Positions 26,071 through 37,160 of a DNA stretch of 64,000 nucleotides are shown piece by piece; the stretch's first letter is position 1, and every line of letters starts with the position of its first letter. Origin of the DNA: Streptomyces sp. (GTDB lineage Bacteria; Actinomycetota; Actinomycetes; Streptomycetales; Streptomycetaceae); contig NZ_JAEKKT010000125.1 in the NCBI RefSeq assembly GCF_019510245.1, forward strand, positions 62,001 through 126,000. The letters are read 5' to 3'. The notes under the pieces were generated by a model. The model was not told the DNA's origin. It did no database searches and saw only the letters and a program-made list of their open reading frames with translations. A program made the position numbers and the translations under genes.

Positions 26071-27030
26071 TCAGCGTCGACGCAGACGCAACGCCAGGGC
26101 GGCGCCGCCGGTGAGCACCAGCACCGCGGCGGCGCCGCCCGCCACCAGTGGCGCCGACGGACCCGAACCGGAGTCCGTGTCGGAGGCCACCGGAGTGCTG
26201 TCGGCGGCGGTGGTTCCGGTCGTTGGGGAGACCGGGGTCGCGGCCGCCGTCCGCTGTGCCCGGCCGGTGACACCCGCCGAGGCGCTGGGAGCCGGCGTCG
26301 TACCGGACCGCGGTTTGGTGCCCGCCGTCGCCCCGCCGTCCTTCTCCGCGTCCGTCGCAGTGTCCTTCGCGGGGTCCTGCTGCGCGTCCTTCTTCGCCGT
26401 GAACACCACGTCGGAGCACGAGTAGTAGGTGTCCGGTGTACTGCTGGTCTGCCAGATCGTGTACAGCACCTGACGACCCGTCCGGTCCGCGGGCAGTGTC
26501 GCGGTGAAGCGGTACGCCCCGTTCGTCAGCGGCGGGTCCTTGAACTCCGCGAAGGGCTGCGCGGGCAGCTCGGACCAGGTCAGCGGCTTCGCCGGATCGT
26601 AGCCCGGCTTCGTCAGATACAGCCTGAACGTGCCGGAGTGCGCGATCGTCGCGGCGTACGTCATCGTCATCCGGGCGCCCGGGGCCAGTTCGGTCGCGGG
26701 CCAGTCCGCGCGCGCCAGGTCGAGCCCCTTGTACGCCGGCAGACTGCCGCTGCACAACCGGCCGTCCGGAATCACCTGCCGGTCCCGGCCGTTCACGCCC
26801 GCCACCCGCACGTCGTCCCATGCGACGAAGTTCTGTCCGCTCGCCGAGATCGCCGCCTTGCAGGCCGCCGTCGGGGCGCTGCCGCCGCTGGGGGAGCAGG
26901 CGTAGGCCCGGCTGACGGGATAGGTGGGCGCGCCGTGCGCACGGGCGGACCCCGCCGCCCACGACAGGAGCAGGAGCGGGGCCGCGACGGCGGCTCCCGC
27001 GACTCTCAGGCGTGCGGTCGTCCGGGTCAT
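26071..27030 (-). CDS. AA10 lytic polysaccharide monooxygenase with C-terminal membrane anchor
   Basis: Copper enzyme predicted to cleave chitin or cellulose oxidatively outside the cell. The signal peptide ends ARA and the mature protein begins with H32, the first copper ligand. H131 in TIAHSGTF completes the histidine brace, and F210 in DVVFTAKK is the likely axial residue. Four or more cysteines allow the usual disulfides. After about residue 215 comes a long Thr/Ala/Pro/Asp linker, then one transmembrane helix and a short basic tail (RLRRR) with no LPXTG signal. So it stays attached to the membrane and there is no carbohydrate-binding module. The ATG at 27030 has GAGGAG 8 bases upstream. 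Convergent with the small secreted protein. Confidence 0.88.
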   Translation of the reverse strand: MTRTTARLRVAGAAVAAPLLLLSWAAGSARAHGAPTYPVSRAYACSPSGGSAPTAACKAAISASGQNFVAWDDVRVAGVNGRDRQVIPDGRLCSGSLPAYKGLDLARADWPATELAPGARMTMTYAATIAHSGTFRLYLTKPGYDPAKPLTWSELPAQPFAEFKDPPLTNGAYRFTATLPADRTGRQVLYTIWQTSSTPDTYYSCSDVVFTAKKDAQQDPAKDTATDAEKDGGATAGTKPRSGTTPAPSASAGVTGRAQRTAAATPVSPTTGTTAADSTPVASDTDSGSGPSAPLVAGGAAAVLVLTGGAALALRLRRR

Positions 27031-27515
27031 GCGGGACGTCTCCTCGGCGGGCGCGGGTTCGGGGTTCTGCCCGATGGAGTACGGGAACCGGCGCCGCACT
27101 GTTCAGCGCGGTTGGTCACAGGGCCGGTCGAAGTGCGAGGCACCGACCGGATCGCCCGTTTTGCCGAGCTTCCGGGCGCCGTTGAGAACCAACCGCGCGG
27201 CTCGTATCGTGGCGATCACCGGTGCCCGCGCGGCCGACCGCGGCGCTCCGGAAACCGGTGCGGAGGCGAGGGAGGGGCGCGTTCTCATCTCGTCCGTTCC
27301 TGCACTGCCGACCCCGTTCACGTGGTCGCACGCCCGACTTGTACGCGTCCCGCACCAGGTCCGCACAGTTGCCTCCCGTTGCCGCACGGTGAGCTATCGT
27401 GTGCACGGGGTAAAGAAACAAACCGCATGCCCCGTCGGTTTGGAAGCCGTGGCACTCAGAAGGCGTCAAGCCCTGAAGTCGTGAAGTCCCGGAGCCGTGA
27501 AGGAGTGTCGAGTCG
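27031..27515. other. Divergent promoter region between the LPMO gene and cprB
   Basis: 485 bases without a credible gene. The right end, 27395-27450, is lower in GC and holds the candidate autoregulatory element listed separately. TGAAGTCGTGAAGTCCCGGAGCCGTGAAGGAG (27473 onwards, shown here as a description of a short direct repeat of GTGAAG units) precedes cprB and contains its ribosome site AAGGAG. Confidence 0.5.
27416..27445. promoter_or_regulatory. Candidate gamma-butyrolactone autoregulatory element (ARE)
   Basis: CAAACCG (27419-27425) and CGGTTTG (27436-27442) form a perfect inverted repeat with a 10-base spacer, embedded in AAACAAACCG...CGGTTTGGAA. ScbR/ArpA-family receptors bind AREs of this kind, and the site is about 75 bases upstream of cprB. 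Autoregulation is therefore likely. The spacer is slightly longer than in the sites I remember. Confidence 0.55.
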
Positions 27516-28163
27516 ATGGCGAGGCAGTTACGCGCGGAGCAGACCCGCGCCACGATCATCACGGCCGCCGCCGACCTCTTCGACCGGCACGGCTACGAAT
27601 CCACCAGCCTGAGCGAGATCGTCGAACACGCGAAGGTCACCAAGGGGGCGCTCTACTTCCACTTCGCCGCCAAGGAGGACCTGGCGCACGCCATCATGGA
27701 GCTCCAGTCCCGCACCTCCGGCCAGCTGGTGAGGGAGATGGACAGCCGTGGCTACTCCTCGCTGGAAGCCCTGATGCGCACCACGTTCGCGATCGCGCGG
27801 CTCTCCGTCGACGGCCCGATCCCGCGCGCCGGCCTGCGCCTCGCCACCGCGGACGTCACCGTACGGCCGCCGCTCAGGCACCCCTTCACCGAGTGGCTGG
27901 AGTTCGCCACGCGCAAACTCCTGGGCGCCGTCAAGGAGTCCGACGTCCACCCGGACATAGACGTCGGCGCGGTCGCACACTCCCTGGTCTGCTTCTTCGT
28001 CGGCACCCGGGTGGCCGGCCGCAACCTGGAACCGGTGGGGCGGCTGCCGCGCAGGGTCGCCGAGATGTGGCACCTGATGATCCGCGGCCTGGTCCCGGTG
28101 CACCGGCGCGCCCGCTACCTGACCCTCGCCACCCAGCTGGAGCGCGAGATCAGAACCGCCTGA
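27516..28163 (+). CDS. cprB: CprB-type gamma-butyrolactone receptor homologue (TetR family)
   Basis: TetR-fold repressor of 215 residues, of the ArpA/ScbR group that controls secondary metabolism and sporulation in Streptomyces. The N terminus MARQLRAEQTRATII and helix-turn-helix VTKGALYFHFAAKEDLAHAI match S. coelicolor CprB as I remember it. The ligand domain keeps the pocket tryptophan in PFTEW and the motif EMWHLMIRGLVPV. AAGGAG stands 10 bases before the ATG. A candidate ARE is upstream. The neighbourhood (cprB, DUF89 gene, geosmin synthase) resembles the cprB/cyc2 region of S. coelicolor. CprB there has no confirmed butyrolactone ligand, so the effector is uncertain. Confidence 0.9.
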   Translation: MARQLRAEQTRATIITAAADLFDRHGYESTSLSEIVEHAKVTKGALYFHFAAKEDLAHAIMELQSRTSGQLVREMDSRGYSSLEALMRTTFAIARLSVDGPIPRAGLRLATADVTVRPPLRHPFTEWLEFATRKLLGAVKESDVHPDIDVGAVAHSLVCFFVGTRVAGRNLEPVGRLPRRVAEMWHLMIRGLVPVHRRARYLTLATQLEREIRTA

Positions 28164-28217
28164 CAGGTGCCCTGCGGTGCGGCGGAGCCGGGCGGCCCGC
28201 GCGATAGCGTGGCGCGC

Positions 28218-29349
28218 ATGCCCGACTCCGCCGCCGCACCCGTGATCCTCGGCACCACCGGCCCGTTCCCGCACAGCGTCCTGGCCGAACGGCACCCCGC
28301 GATCATCCGCCAGGTCCGGGACGCCTTCCCGTACGGCCCCGAGCAGCACCGCGCCCTCGACGCGCTGCTGCACAACTGCACCGAGGGCGTGATCGAACCT
28401 CTGCCTGGCGACGCCGGCGCCTGGCGGGACTGGGGCCTGGACACCTACGCCGGCCGGTCCTGGTTCGACGTGCCGTGGCTGTGGTCGGAGAGCTGGTTCT
28501 ACCGCCGGCTCCTGGACGCCGTCGGCTACTTCGGCCCCGGTCCCTGGCAGGGCATCGACCCCTTCCGCCCCTTCAAGCTCGCCGAACTCGACGCCAAGGA
28601 GACCGACGAGGAACTGGCCGCGCTCGACGACCTCGGCGGCGACGCGGACCGGGCCCTGCTGCACGGCTCCCTGTGGGGCAACCGCGCCGACCTCGGCTTC
28701 CGGCTCTCCGCCGCAGAGTCGGGCGACGCTGTCGACGCCCTGGTTGCCGACGACAGCGCCGCCCTGTGGCCGCTCCTCCACGGCGGCGGCACCCTGTGCC
28801 TCGTCGCCGACAACGCGGGCCGCGAACTCGTCCCCGACCTGCTGCTGATCGCCCACCTCCTGGACACGGACCGCATCGCGCGGGCGCTCCTGCACGTCAA
28901 GCCCCATCCGTACTACGTCTCCGACGCCACGACCGCCGACGTGCTCGACGCCCTGCGCAGGCTCACCGCGGCCCCGGGCGCCGCCGCCGGGTACGGCCGT
29001 ACCCTCTGGTCCGCGATGGCCGACGGCCGCCTCACCGTGCGTGCCCACCCCTTCTCCTGCGCGCCGCTGCCGTACGCCGAGATGCCCGGCGACCTGCGCG
29101 CCGAGTTCGCCTCCGCCGCGCTGACGGTCTTCAAGGGCGACCTCAACTACCGCCGTCTGGTGGGCGACCGGCTCTGGCCGCCGACCACCCCCTTCGCCGA
29201 CGTCACCGCCTGGTTCCCGGGCCCGGTGGCGGCGCTGCGCACCCTCAAGTCCGATGTGGTCACCGGGCTTTCCGCGGACACCGAGGCGGCCCTGGACGCG
29301 GCCGAGGCGGAGCGCTGGCGCACGGCCGGCACCCATGCCCTGATCCAGG

Positions 29350-29378
<29 letters not shown>
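28218..29378 (+). CDS. DUF89/ARMT1-like damage-control phosphatase family protein
   Basis: Protein of 386 residues of the DUF89 family, metal-dependent phosphatases thought to remove harmful phosphometabolites. The family metal-binding motif is visible as LCLVADNAGRELVPDLLLI (about 195-215), and the Asp-Asn pair is the core of the site. Other conserved elements are LLHNCTEGVIEPL and KGDLNYRRLVGDR near the C terminus. The ATG at 28218 is the best start by homology; GTG at 28209 is also possible, with no strong ribosome site. It follows cprB by 54 bases. Its 3' end overlaps the convergent P450 gene by 29 bases. Confidence 0.88.
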
Positions 29379-32904
<3,526 letters not shown>

Positions 32905-32925
32905 GGGTGCCCGGCCCGCGGGTCG

Positions 32926-33759
32926 CTACCGGAGGGAGGCGTGCAGACCCCGGGCCCGCTCGGCCTGCGCCAGGTCGCCCAGCCGCTCGAACTCCTCGGC
33001 CAGCCGGAGCAGCGGCGCCGGATCGAGGTCCTTTCCGCTGCCGGGCCGCAGCAGCAGGCTCCGGTTCACGAACACGTCGTCGAGGCGGCGGATCAGCGCC
33101 ACCCGGGCGAGCTCGGTCATGCCCTGCTCGGCCGCCAGCCGGGTCCACGTCGACAGCGGCTGGTCGGCCGGGTCGCCGGGGACCTCGTGCCGTACCACTT
33201 CCCACAGGGGCGGCCGGGGGTGGGGGTCGAGCAGGTCGTAGGCGCAGCCTTCGTCCGCGTTCAGCAGGAGGAAGTCTGGCTCGGTGCGCAGCAGGGCCGC
33301 GTGCAGCACGCCGAGCAGCTCGACCGGGGAGCGGTCGGGCAGGCCCAGGGCGGCGCGGAGTTCGGCGCGCTCCTCGTCGATGCCGTAATACTCGCGGATC
33401 TCCTCCTCGATCCCGGCCACGCGCGCGAGGATCGCCGTCTCGCCGTCCGCCGGAGACAGGTGCAGGAGGTCACGCCAGCCCGGCAGGCCGATCACGATCT
33501 CCAGCGCCTCGTCGACGGACGCCCCTATGATCCCGGCCGAGCCCTCCGAGTCCGCGTAGAGCAACGAGCCGTCCGCGCACACGAAGTACGTGCCACCGGT
33601 GTCGCAGCCCGCCACCGCCTCCAGAGAGTCGCCGGAGGCGAGGCGGACCGGCTCGGCATGGCCGTCGGCGGCCCGGCCCAGGTCGAAGTTGAAAGGGAAC
33701 GCGGCCAGTTCGGCCAGACGGCGGTGGAGCCGGAGCAGCCGCAGGCAGTGATCGGTCAT
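32926..33759 (-). CDS. Hypothetical protein
   Basis: A 277-residue soluble protein without signal peptide or membrane segment. The first half (LLRLHRRLAEL, GGTYFVCADGSLLYADSEG, VDEALEIVIGLPGWRDLL) resembles the strand-helix pattern of SUKH/SMI1-type proteins. The second half is a helical, acidic region that looks repeat-like (LGLPDRSPVELLGVLHAALL; LARVALIRRLDDVF). I do not recognise a defined family. ATG at 33759 begins MTDHCLRLL; the longer frame upstream has no coding character. It converges with the damaged geosmin synthase gene, 21 bases apart. Confidence 0.75.
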   Translation of the reverse strand: MTDHCLRLLRLHRRLAELAAFPFNFDLGRAADGHAEPVRLASGDSLEAVAGCDTGGTYFVCADGSLLYADSEGSAGIIGASVDEALEIVIGLPGWRDLLHLSPADGETAILARVAGIEEEIREYYGIDEERAELRAALGLPDRSPVELLGVLHAALLRTEPDFLLLNADEGCAYDLLDPHPRPPLWEVVRHEVPGDPADQPLSTWTRLAAEQGMTELARVALIRRLDDVFVNRSLLLRPGSGKDLDPAPLLRLAEEFERLGDLAQAERARGLHASLR

Positions 33760-33826
33760 GTCACAGAACGTAACAGCCGCCACTGACAACGGCCTCGGGT
33801 CCCGGCACTCGACGGAGCGACGCCGC

Positions 33827-33874
33827 CCCCACACCGACGCACCCCCACACCGACGCGCGCCCTCACACCGACCC
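33827..33874. repeat. Short tandem repeat with ACACCGACSC units
   Basis: ACACCGACGC occurs at 33831 and 33847, and ACACCGACCC at 33865, spaced 16 and 18 bases apart in a CCCC-rich context. It overlaps the 3' end of a possible small gene. Confidence 0.7.
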
Positions 33875-34018
33875 GCGCACCCGCTCCGTGGCGTGCGCGA
33901 CCGCCGCCCGGGCCGGCGGCCGGATCACCGCATGCGGGCGCGAGCCGACGCCCGCCGGCTCCGGCTGGAAGAGCGCGGCCCTGCTGCCCCCGCGCACGGC
34001 CACCGGTGTCCCCGGCAC
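33863..34018 (-). CDS. Possible small protein, 51 residues
   Basis: A GTG-started frame (34018) with AAGG 6 bases upstream, ending at TGA 33863-33865. Nearly every codon ends in G or C, which is the coding signature of this genome, while the competing longer frame on the same strand lacks it. The product begins VPGTPVAVRGGSRAALFQPE and is rich in Ala, Arg and Val. No homologue comes to mind. It could also be the tail of a degraded gene, since a TGA closes the frame shortly upstream. Confidence 0.35.
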   Translation of the reverse strand: MPGTPVAVRGGSRAALFQPEPAGVGSRPHAVIRPPARAAVAHATERVRGSV

Positions 34019-34152
34019 GGCAAGCCTTGTCGACGGTGCCCAGGGCGCAGGTCAGGGCTGAGCCTTCCCGCCGTTGACCCGGGGTCAGTCTCACTCGTTC
34101 GTGGTTCGTCGCGCCCGCGTGCGCCGGGTAGAGCTCGACGTGGAGGCGAACC

Positions 34153-34707
34153 ATGGAACAGACCGCATTGCGTCCCAAGCCGATTCCCGGTCAGGAACGC
34201 GGGGACAGCCCCCCACCCGGCCCGGCCCACCGCCCGCATGCCGCGCGCCGGCGCGGCCGCCGGCTCAGGACCCTGCTGTTCGGATCGATCATCGGCACGG
34301 TCCTGGTGCTGTCCGGGGTCGGACTGGGCACGGTGGGCGCCACGGTGATCGGCATGAGCAGACTGGCGGAACTGCGGCAGCAGACCCCGCCCACGACACC
34401 GAGGCCCGCACCCCCGGCCACCCCCACCCCCTCGCCGACGGCCGCCGCGACCCTGGGCCTGGAGGCCGTGGACGCCGACAAGGTGGGCGCCCTGGTGACG
34501 GGCGTCCATGTGCCGGGGCCGGGCTACACGGCGGGACTGGTGCGCGGCGACGTCCTGCTCCAGTTCGGCGCCGACCGGATCGACAGCGCCGCCGACCTGG
34601 TCCGGGCGATCGCCCGCGCCCGCCCGGGAAAGGAAGCCCGGCTCACGGTGCGGCACGCGAGCGGGGGCTACCAGCAGCTGACCGTGGTGCCGGGCGTCGT
34701 CATCTGA
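34153..34707 (+). CDS. Membrane-anchored PDZ-domain protein
   Basis: A 184-residue protein with a Pro/Arg-rich cytoplasmic N terminus, one transmembrane helix at about 40-66 (LLFGSIIGTVLVLSGVG), a Pro/Thr-rich linker and an extracytoplasmic PDZ domain (about 98-182). The PDZ carboxylate loop region reads GPGYTAGLVRGDVLLQFG and resembles that of HtrA proteases, but no protease domain is present. It may act as a scaffold or inhibitor of exported proteases. The ATG at 34153 has GTGGAGGCG upstream. The gene stands alone. Confidence 0.85.
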   Translation: MEQTALRPKPIPGQERGDSPPPGPAHRPHAARRRGRRLRTLLFGSIIGTVLVLSGVGLGTVGATVIGMSRLAELRQQTPPTTPRPAPPATPTPSPTAAATLGLEAVDADKVGALVTGVHVPGPGYTAGLVRGDVLLQFGADRIDSAADLVRAIARARPGKEARLTVRHASGGYQQLTVVPGVVI

Positions 34708-34721
34708 GAACACCCGCACGG

Positions 34722-34766
34722 GCGCCCCGAAGGGGCGCGGGGAACTGCGCGACCAGCCACAACCCA
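34722..34766. repeat. Dispersed 3'-end repeat and terminator
   Basis: GCGCCCC/GGGGCGC stem (34722-34728 and 34732-34738) followed by GGGGAACTGCGCGACCAGCC-like core and CACAACCC, 15 bases after the PDZ gene stop. Same arrangement as the copy at 13253. Confidence 0.85.
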
Positions 34767-34895
34767 CCCGCACCGGCAAGACAACCGCTACCCGCAACGG
34801 CGGCTCTGCCCAAACCGGCTCGCGCGGCCCCGCCGCACCCGGCAGGATGCTCCCCGAGGCCCCGTACACCCACCTCACCGCGTCAGGAGGCCTGA

Positions 34896-36026
34896 ATGAC
34901 CGGCAGCAACAGGCCCGCCCCCTTCACCGCCGCCGACTACGAGTCCCGCATGACGCGCGCTGCGCGCACCGCTGCGGACGCCGGCCTCGCCGGCCTCCTG
35001 ATCGCTCCCGGCCCCGACCTGGTGTGGCTCACCGGCTACACCCCCACCGCGGTCACCGAACGGCTCACCCTCCTCGTCCTGACCCCCGGCAGGGACCCCG
35101 TACTGATCGTCCCGACCCTCGAAGCCCCCGACGCCGAGAAGGCCGACGGCGCGGCCGTGCTGACCCTGCGGGACTGGACCGACGGGACCGACCCCTACGC
35201 CGTGACCGCCGGCCTGCTCGACGGGACCGGCCGGTTCGGTGTCAGCGACAACGCCTGGGCCATGCACCTGCTGGGCCTCCAGAAGACACTCCCCGGCACG
35301 TCCTACGCCTCTCTCACCGACGCGCTGCCCATGCTCCGCGCCGTGAAGGACACGGCCGAGCTCGAGCTCCTCGCCGCCGCCGGCGCGGCCGCCGACTCGA
35401 CGTTCGAGGAGATCCGCAAGGTTCCCTTCGCCGGCCGCCGCGAGTCCGACGTCGGCCACGACCTCGCCGACCTGCTGCGCCGCTTCGGCCACGACCAGGT
35501 CGACTTCACCATCGTCGGCTCGGGCCCCAACGGCGCCAACCCGCACCACGAGGTCGGCGACCGGGTCATCCAGGACGGGGACATGGTCGTCCTCGACTTC
35601 GGCGGCCTCAAGGACGGCTACGGCTCCGACACCACCCGCACCGTGCACGTGGGCCCGCCCACCGCCGAGGAGCGCGAGGTGCACGACATCGTGCGCGCCG
35701 CCCAGGAGGCGGGCTTCCGGGCCGTTCGCCCCGGCGTCGCCTGCCAGGAGGTCGACCGGGCCGCCCGCGCGGTCATCGCCGACGCCGGGTACGGCGAGTT
35801 CTTCATCCACCGCACCGGCCACGGCATCGGCGTCACCACGCACGAGCCGCCGTACATGATCGAGGGCGAGGAGCAGCCGCTCGTGCCCGGGATGTGCTTC
35901 TCCGTGGAGCCCGGCATCTATCTGCCGGGCCGCTTCGGCGTGCGCATCGAGGACATCGTCACGGTGACCGCGGACGGCGGCCGTCGTTTCAACAACACCA
36001 CCCGCGAGATGGTGGTGGTGGGCTGA
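34896..36026 (+). CDS. M24-family Xaa-Pro aminopeptidase/dipeptidase
   Basis: Cytoplasmic metallopeptidase of 376 residues, of the pita-bread fold, that removes residues next to proline. The N-terminal creatinase-like domain spans about 1-140. The five metal ligands are visible in order: Asp in VVLDFGG, Asp in YGSDTTR, His in HRTGHGIG, Glu in FSVEPGIY, and Glu in VRIEDIV. CAGGAGG lies 5 bases before the ATG. It may be the first gene of a two-gene unit with the kinase-like gene 72 bases downstream. Whether it prefers dipeptides (PepQ) or longer peptides cannot be decided. Confidence 0.9.
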   Translation: MTGSNRPAPFTAADYESRMTRAARTAADAGLAGLLIAPGPDLVWLTGYTPTAVTERLTLLVLTPGRDPVLIVPTLEAPDAEKADGAAVLTLRDWTDGTDPYAVTAGLLDGTGRFGVSDNAWAMHLLGLQKTLPGTSYASLTDALPMLRAVKDTAELELLAAAGAAADSTFEEIRKVPFAGRRESDVGHDLADLLRRFGHDQVDFTIVGSGPNGANPHHEVGDRVIQDGDMVVLDFGGLKDGYGSDTTRTVHVGPPTAEEREVHDIVRAAQEAGFRAVRPGVACQEVDRAARAVIADAGYGEFFIHRTGHGIGVTTHEPPYMIEGEEQPLVPGMCFSVEPGIYLPGRFGVRIEDIVTVTADGGRRFNNTTREMVVVG

Positions 36027-36098
36027 CCGGCCCGGCCCCGGAACCATCCGCTCGCCCCCACCTCCCTCTACCCACCCCGAACGGCAACGGCGCGATCC

Positions 36099-37046
36099 AT
36101 GACCCAGGCACCGACTCCCACCGCGGACACCGTCCGCCGACTGGTCCGCTCGCTGCTCAAGGAGGGTGCGGGCGGCGCCTCGGGCCCCGACGTGCGGCCC
36201 GTCGCGGAGGGCGGTGAACACTCCACCTGGTGGGTCGGCACCCGGCATGTGCTGCGCCTCGCCCCCGACCGGGACGCCTCCGTCCGCCAGCGCCGCGAAC
36301 TGCGGCTGCGCGATCTGCTGCGGCCGCACCTGCCGGTGGCCGTCCCGGCCGGGGTGGCGCACGGCGAGTGGGCGCCGGGGCTGACGTACACGCTGGACAC
36401 CGTGATCCCCGGGGGTACGGCCGAGGAGCACGACGTCTCCGCGGTCGGCGAGGCGGACCTGGCCGGGCTGCTCACCGGGCTCCGTGAGGTGCCCGTACGG
36501 CAGGCCGAGACGCTCGGCGTGCCGCGCACCCCGCCGCGCTCCCTGGAGGCGCTGCGCCGCATGGCCGTGACCGCCGCCGAACGGCTCGCCGCCGCCGACG
36601 AGTTCGACCCCGCCCGGCTGCTCCAGCTCACCCCGCCGGGCGCCGCCCAGCTCGCAGCCCAGCCCGGTACCGCCGTGCTGGTCCACCACGACCTCAAGGG
36701 CGAGCACCTGGTGGTCAGCGCCGACGGCAGGGTGCGCGGCGTCCTCGACTGGACCGACGCGGCGGTCGGCGATCCCGCCGAGGACATCGCCGGGCTCGCC
36801 CTCGCGGTCGGCTCCGGCGCCGCCGTCCGCGCGGCCACCCTCGCCGGCTACGGCGCCCGCCCCTGTCTGCGCGGCCTGTGGCTGGCCCGCTGCGACACCG
36901 TCGTCCGCCTCACCGACCGCATCGAAGGCCGCGACGACAGCCCCCTGCCGCTGCTGCGCACCCGACTCCGGCGCGCCTGGGAGGCGATCTTGCTGGAGCG
37001 GGTGACCGAACTGCGCGAGGACGCCGAGGACGACGACGAGCTGTAG
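36099..37046 (+). CDS. Aminoglycoside phosphotransferase (APH) fold protein
   Basis: Kinase-like protein of 315 residues. The nucleotide region VAEGGEHSTWWVGTRHVLRL replaces the usual glycine loop and lysine strand. The catalytic loop is HHDLKGEHLVV and the metal-binding aspartate is in LDWTDAAVGDPAED. Members phosphorylate small molecules such as antibiotics, homoserine or choline, and the substrate is not evident here. The C terminus is highly acidic (EDAEDDDEL). The GC-rich repeat block following it probably forms a terminator shared with treZ. Confidence 0.85.
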   Translation: MTQAPTPTADTVRRLVRSLLKEGAGGASGPDVRPVAEGGEHSTWWVGTRHVLRLAPDRDASVRQRRELRLRDLLRPHLPVAVPAGVAHGEWAPGLTYTLDTVIPGGTAEEHDVSAVGEADLAGLLTGLREVPVRQAETLGVPRTPPRSLEALRRMAVTAAERLAAADEFDPARLLQLTPPGAAQLAAQPGTAVLVHHDLKGEHLVVSADGRVRGVLDWTDAAVGDPAEDIAGLALAVGSGAAVRAATLAGYGARPCLRGLWLARCDTVVRLTDRIEGRDDSPLPLLRTRLRRAWEAILLERVTELREDAEDDDEL

Positions 37047-37070
37047 CGGGGCGCCCGGCGCCCCGGGCCC

Positions 37071-37160
37071 GACCCGGGCCTGCCCCGACCCGGGCCTGCC
37101 CCGCCCCGGGTCAGGCCGGGGTGAGGCCCCGGTCAGGCCGGGGTGAAGCCCGGGTCAGGC
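37071..37160. terminator. GC-rich repeat block between APH gene and treZ
   Basis: Two 16-bp copies of GACCCGGGCCTGCCCC (37071-37086 and 37087-37102) are followed by about two and a half copies of a 22-bp unit containing GGTCAGGCCGGGGTGA. The two blocks are partly complementary (GACCCGGG / CCCGGGTC), so large hairpins can form. The last copy runs into the final codons of treZ. It probably terminates both convergent genes. Confidence 0.6.
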
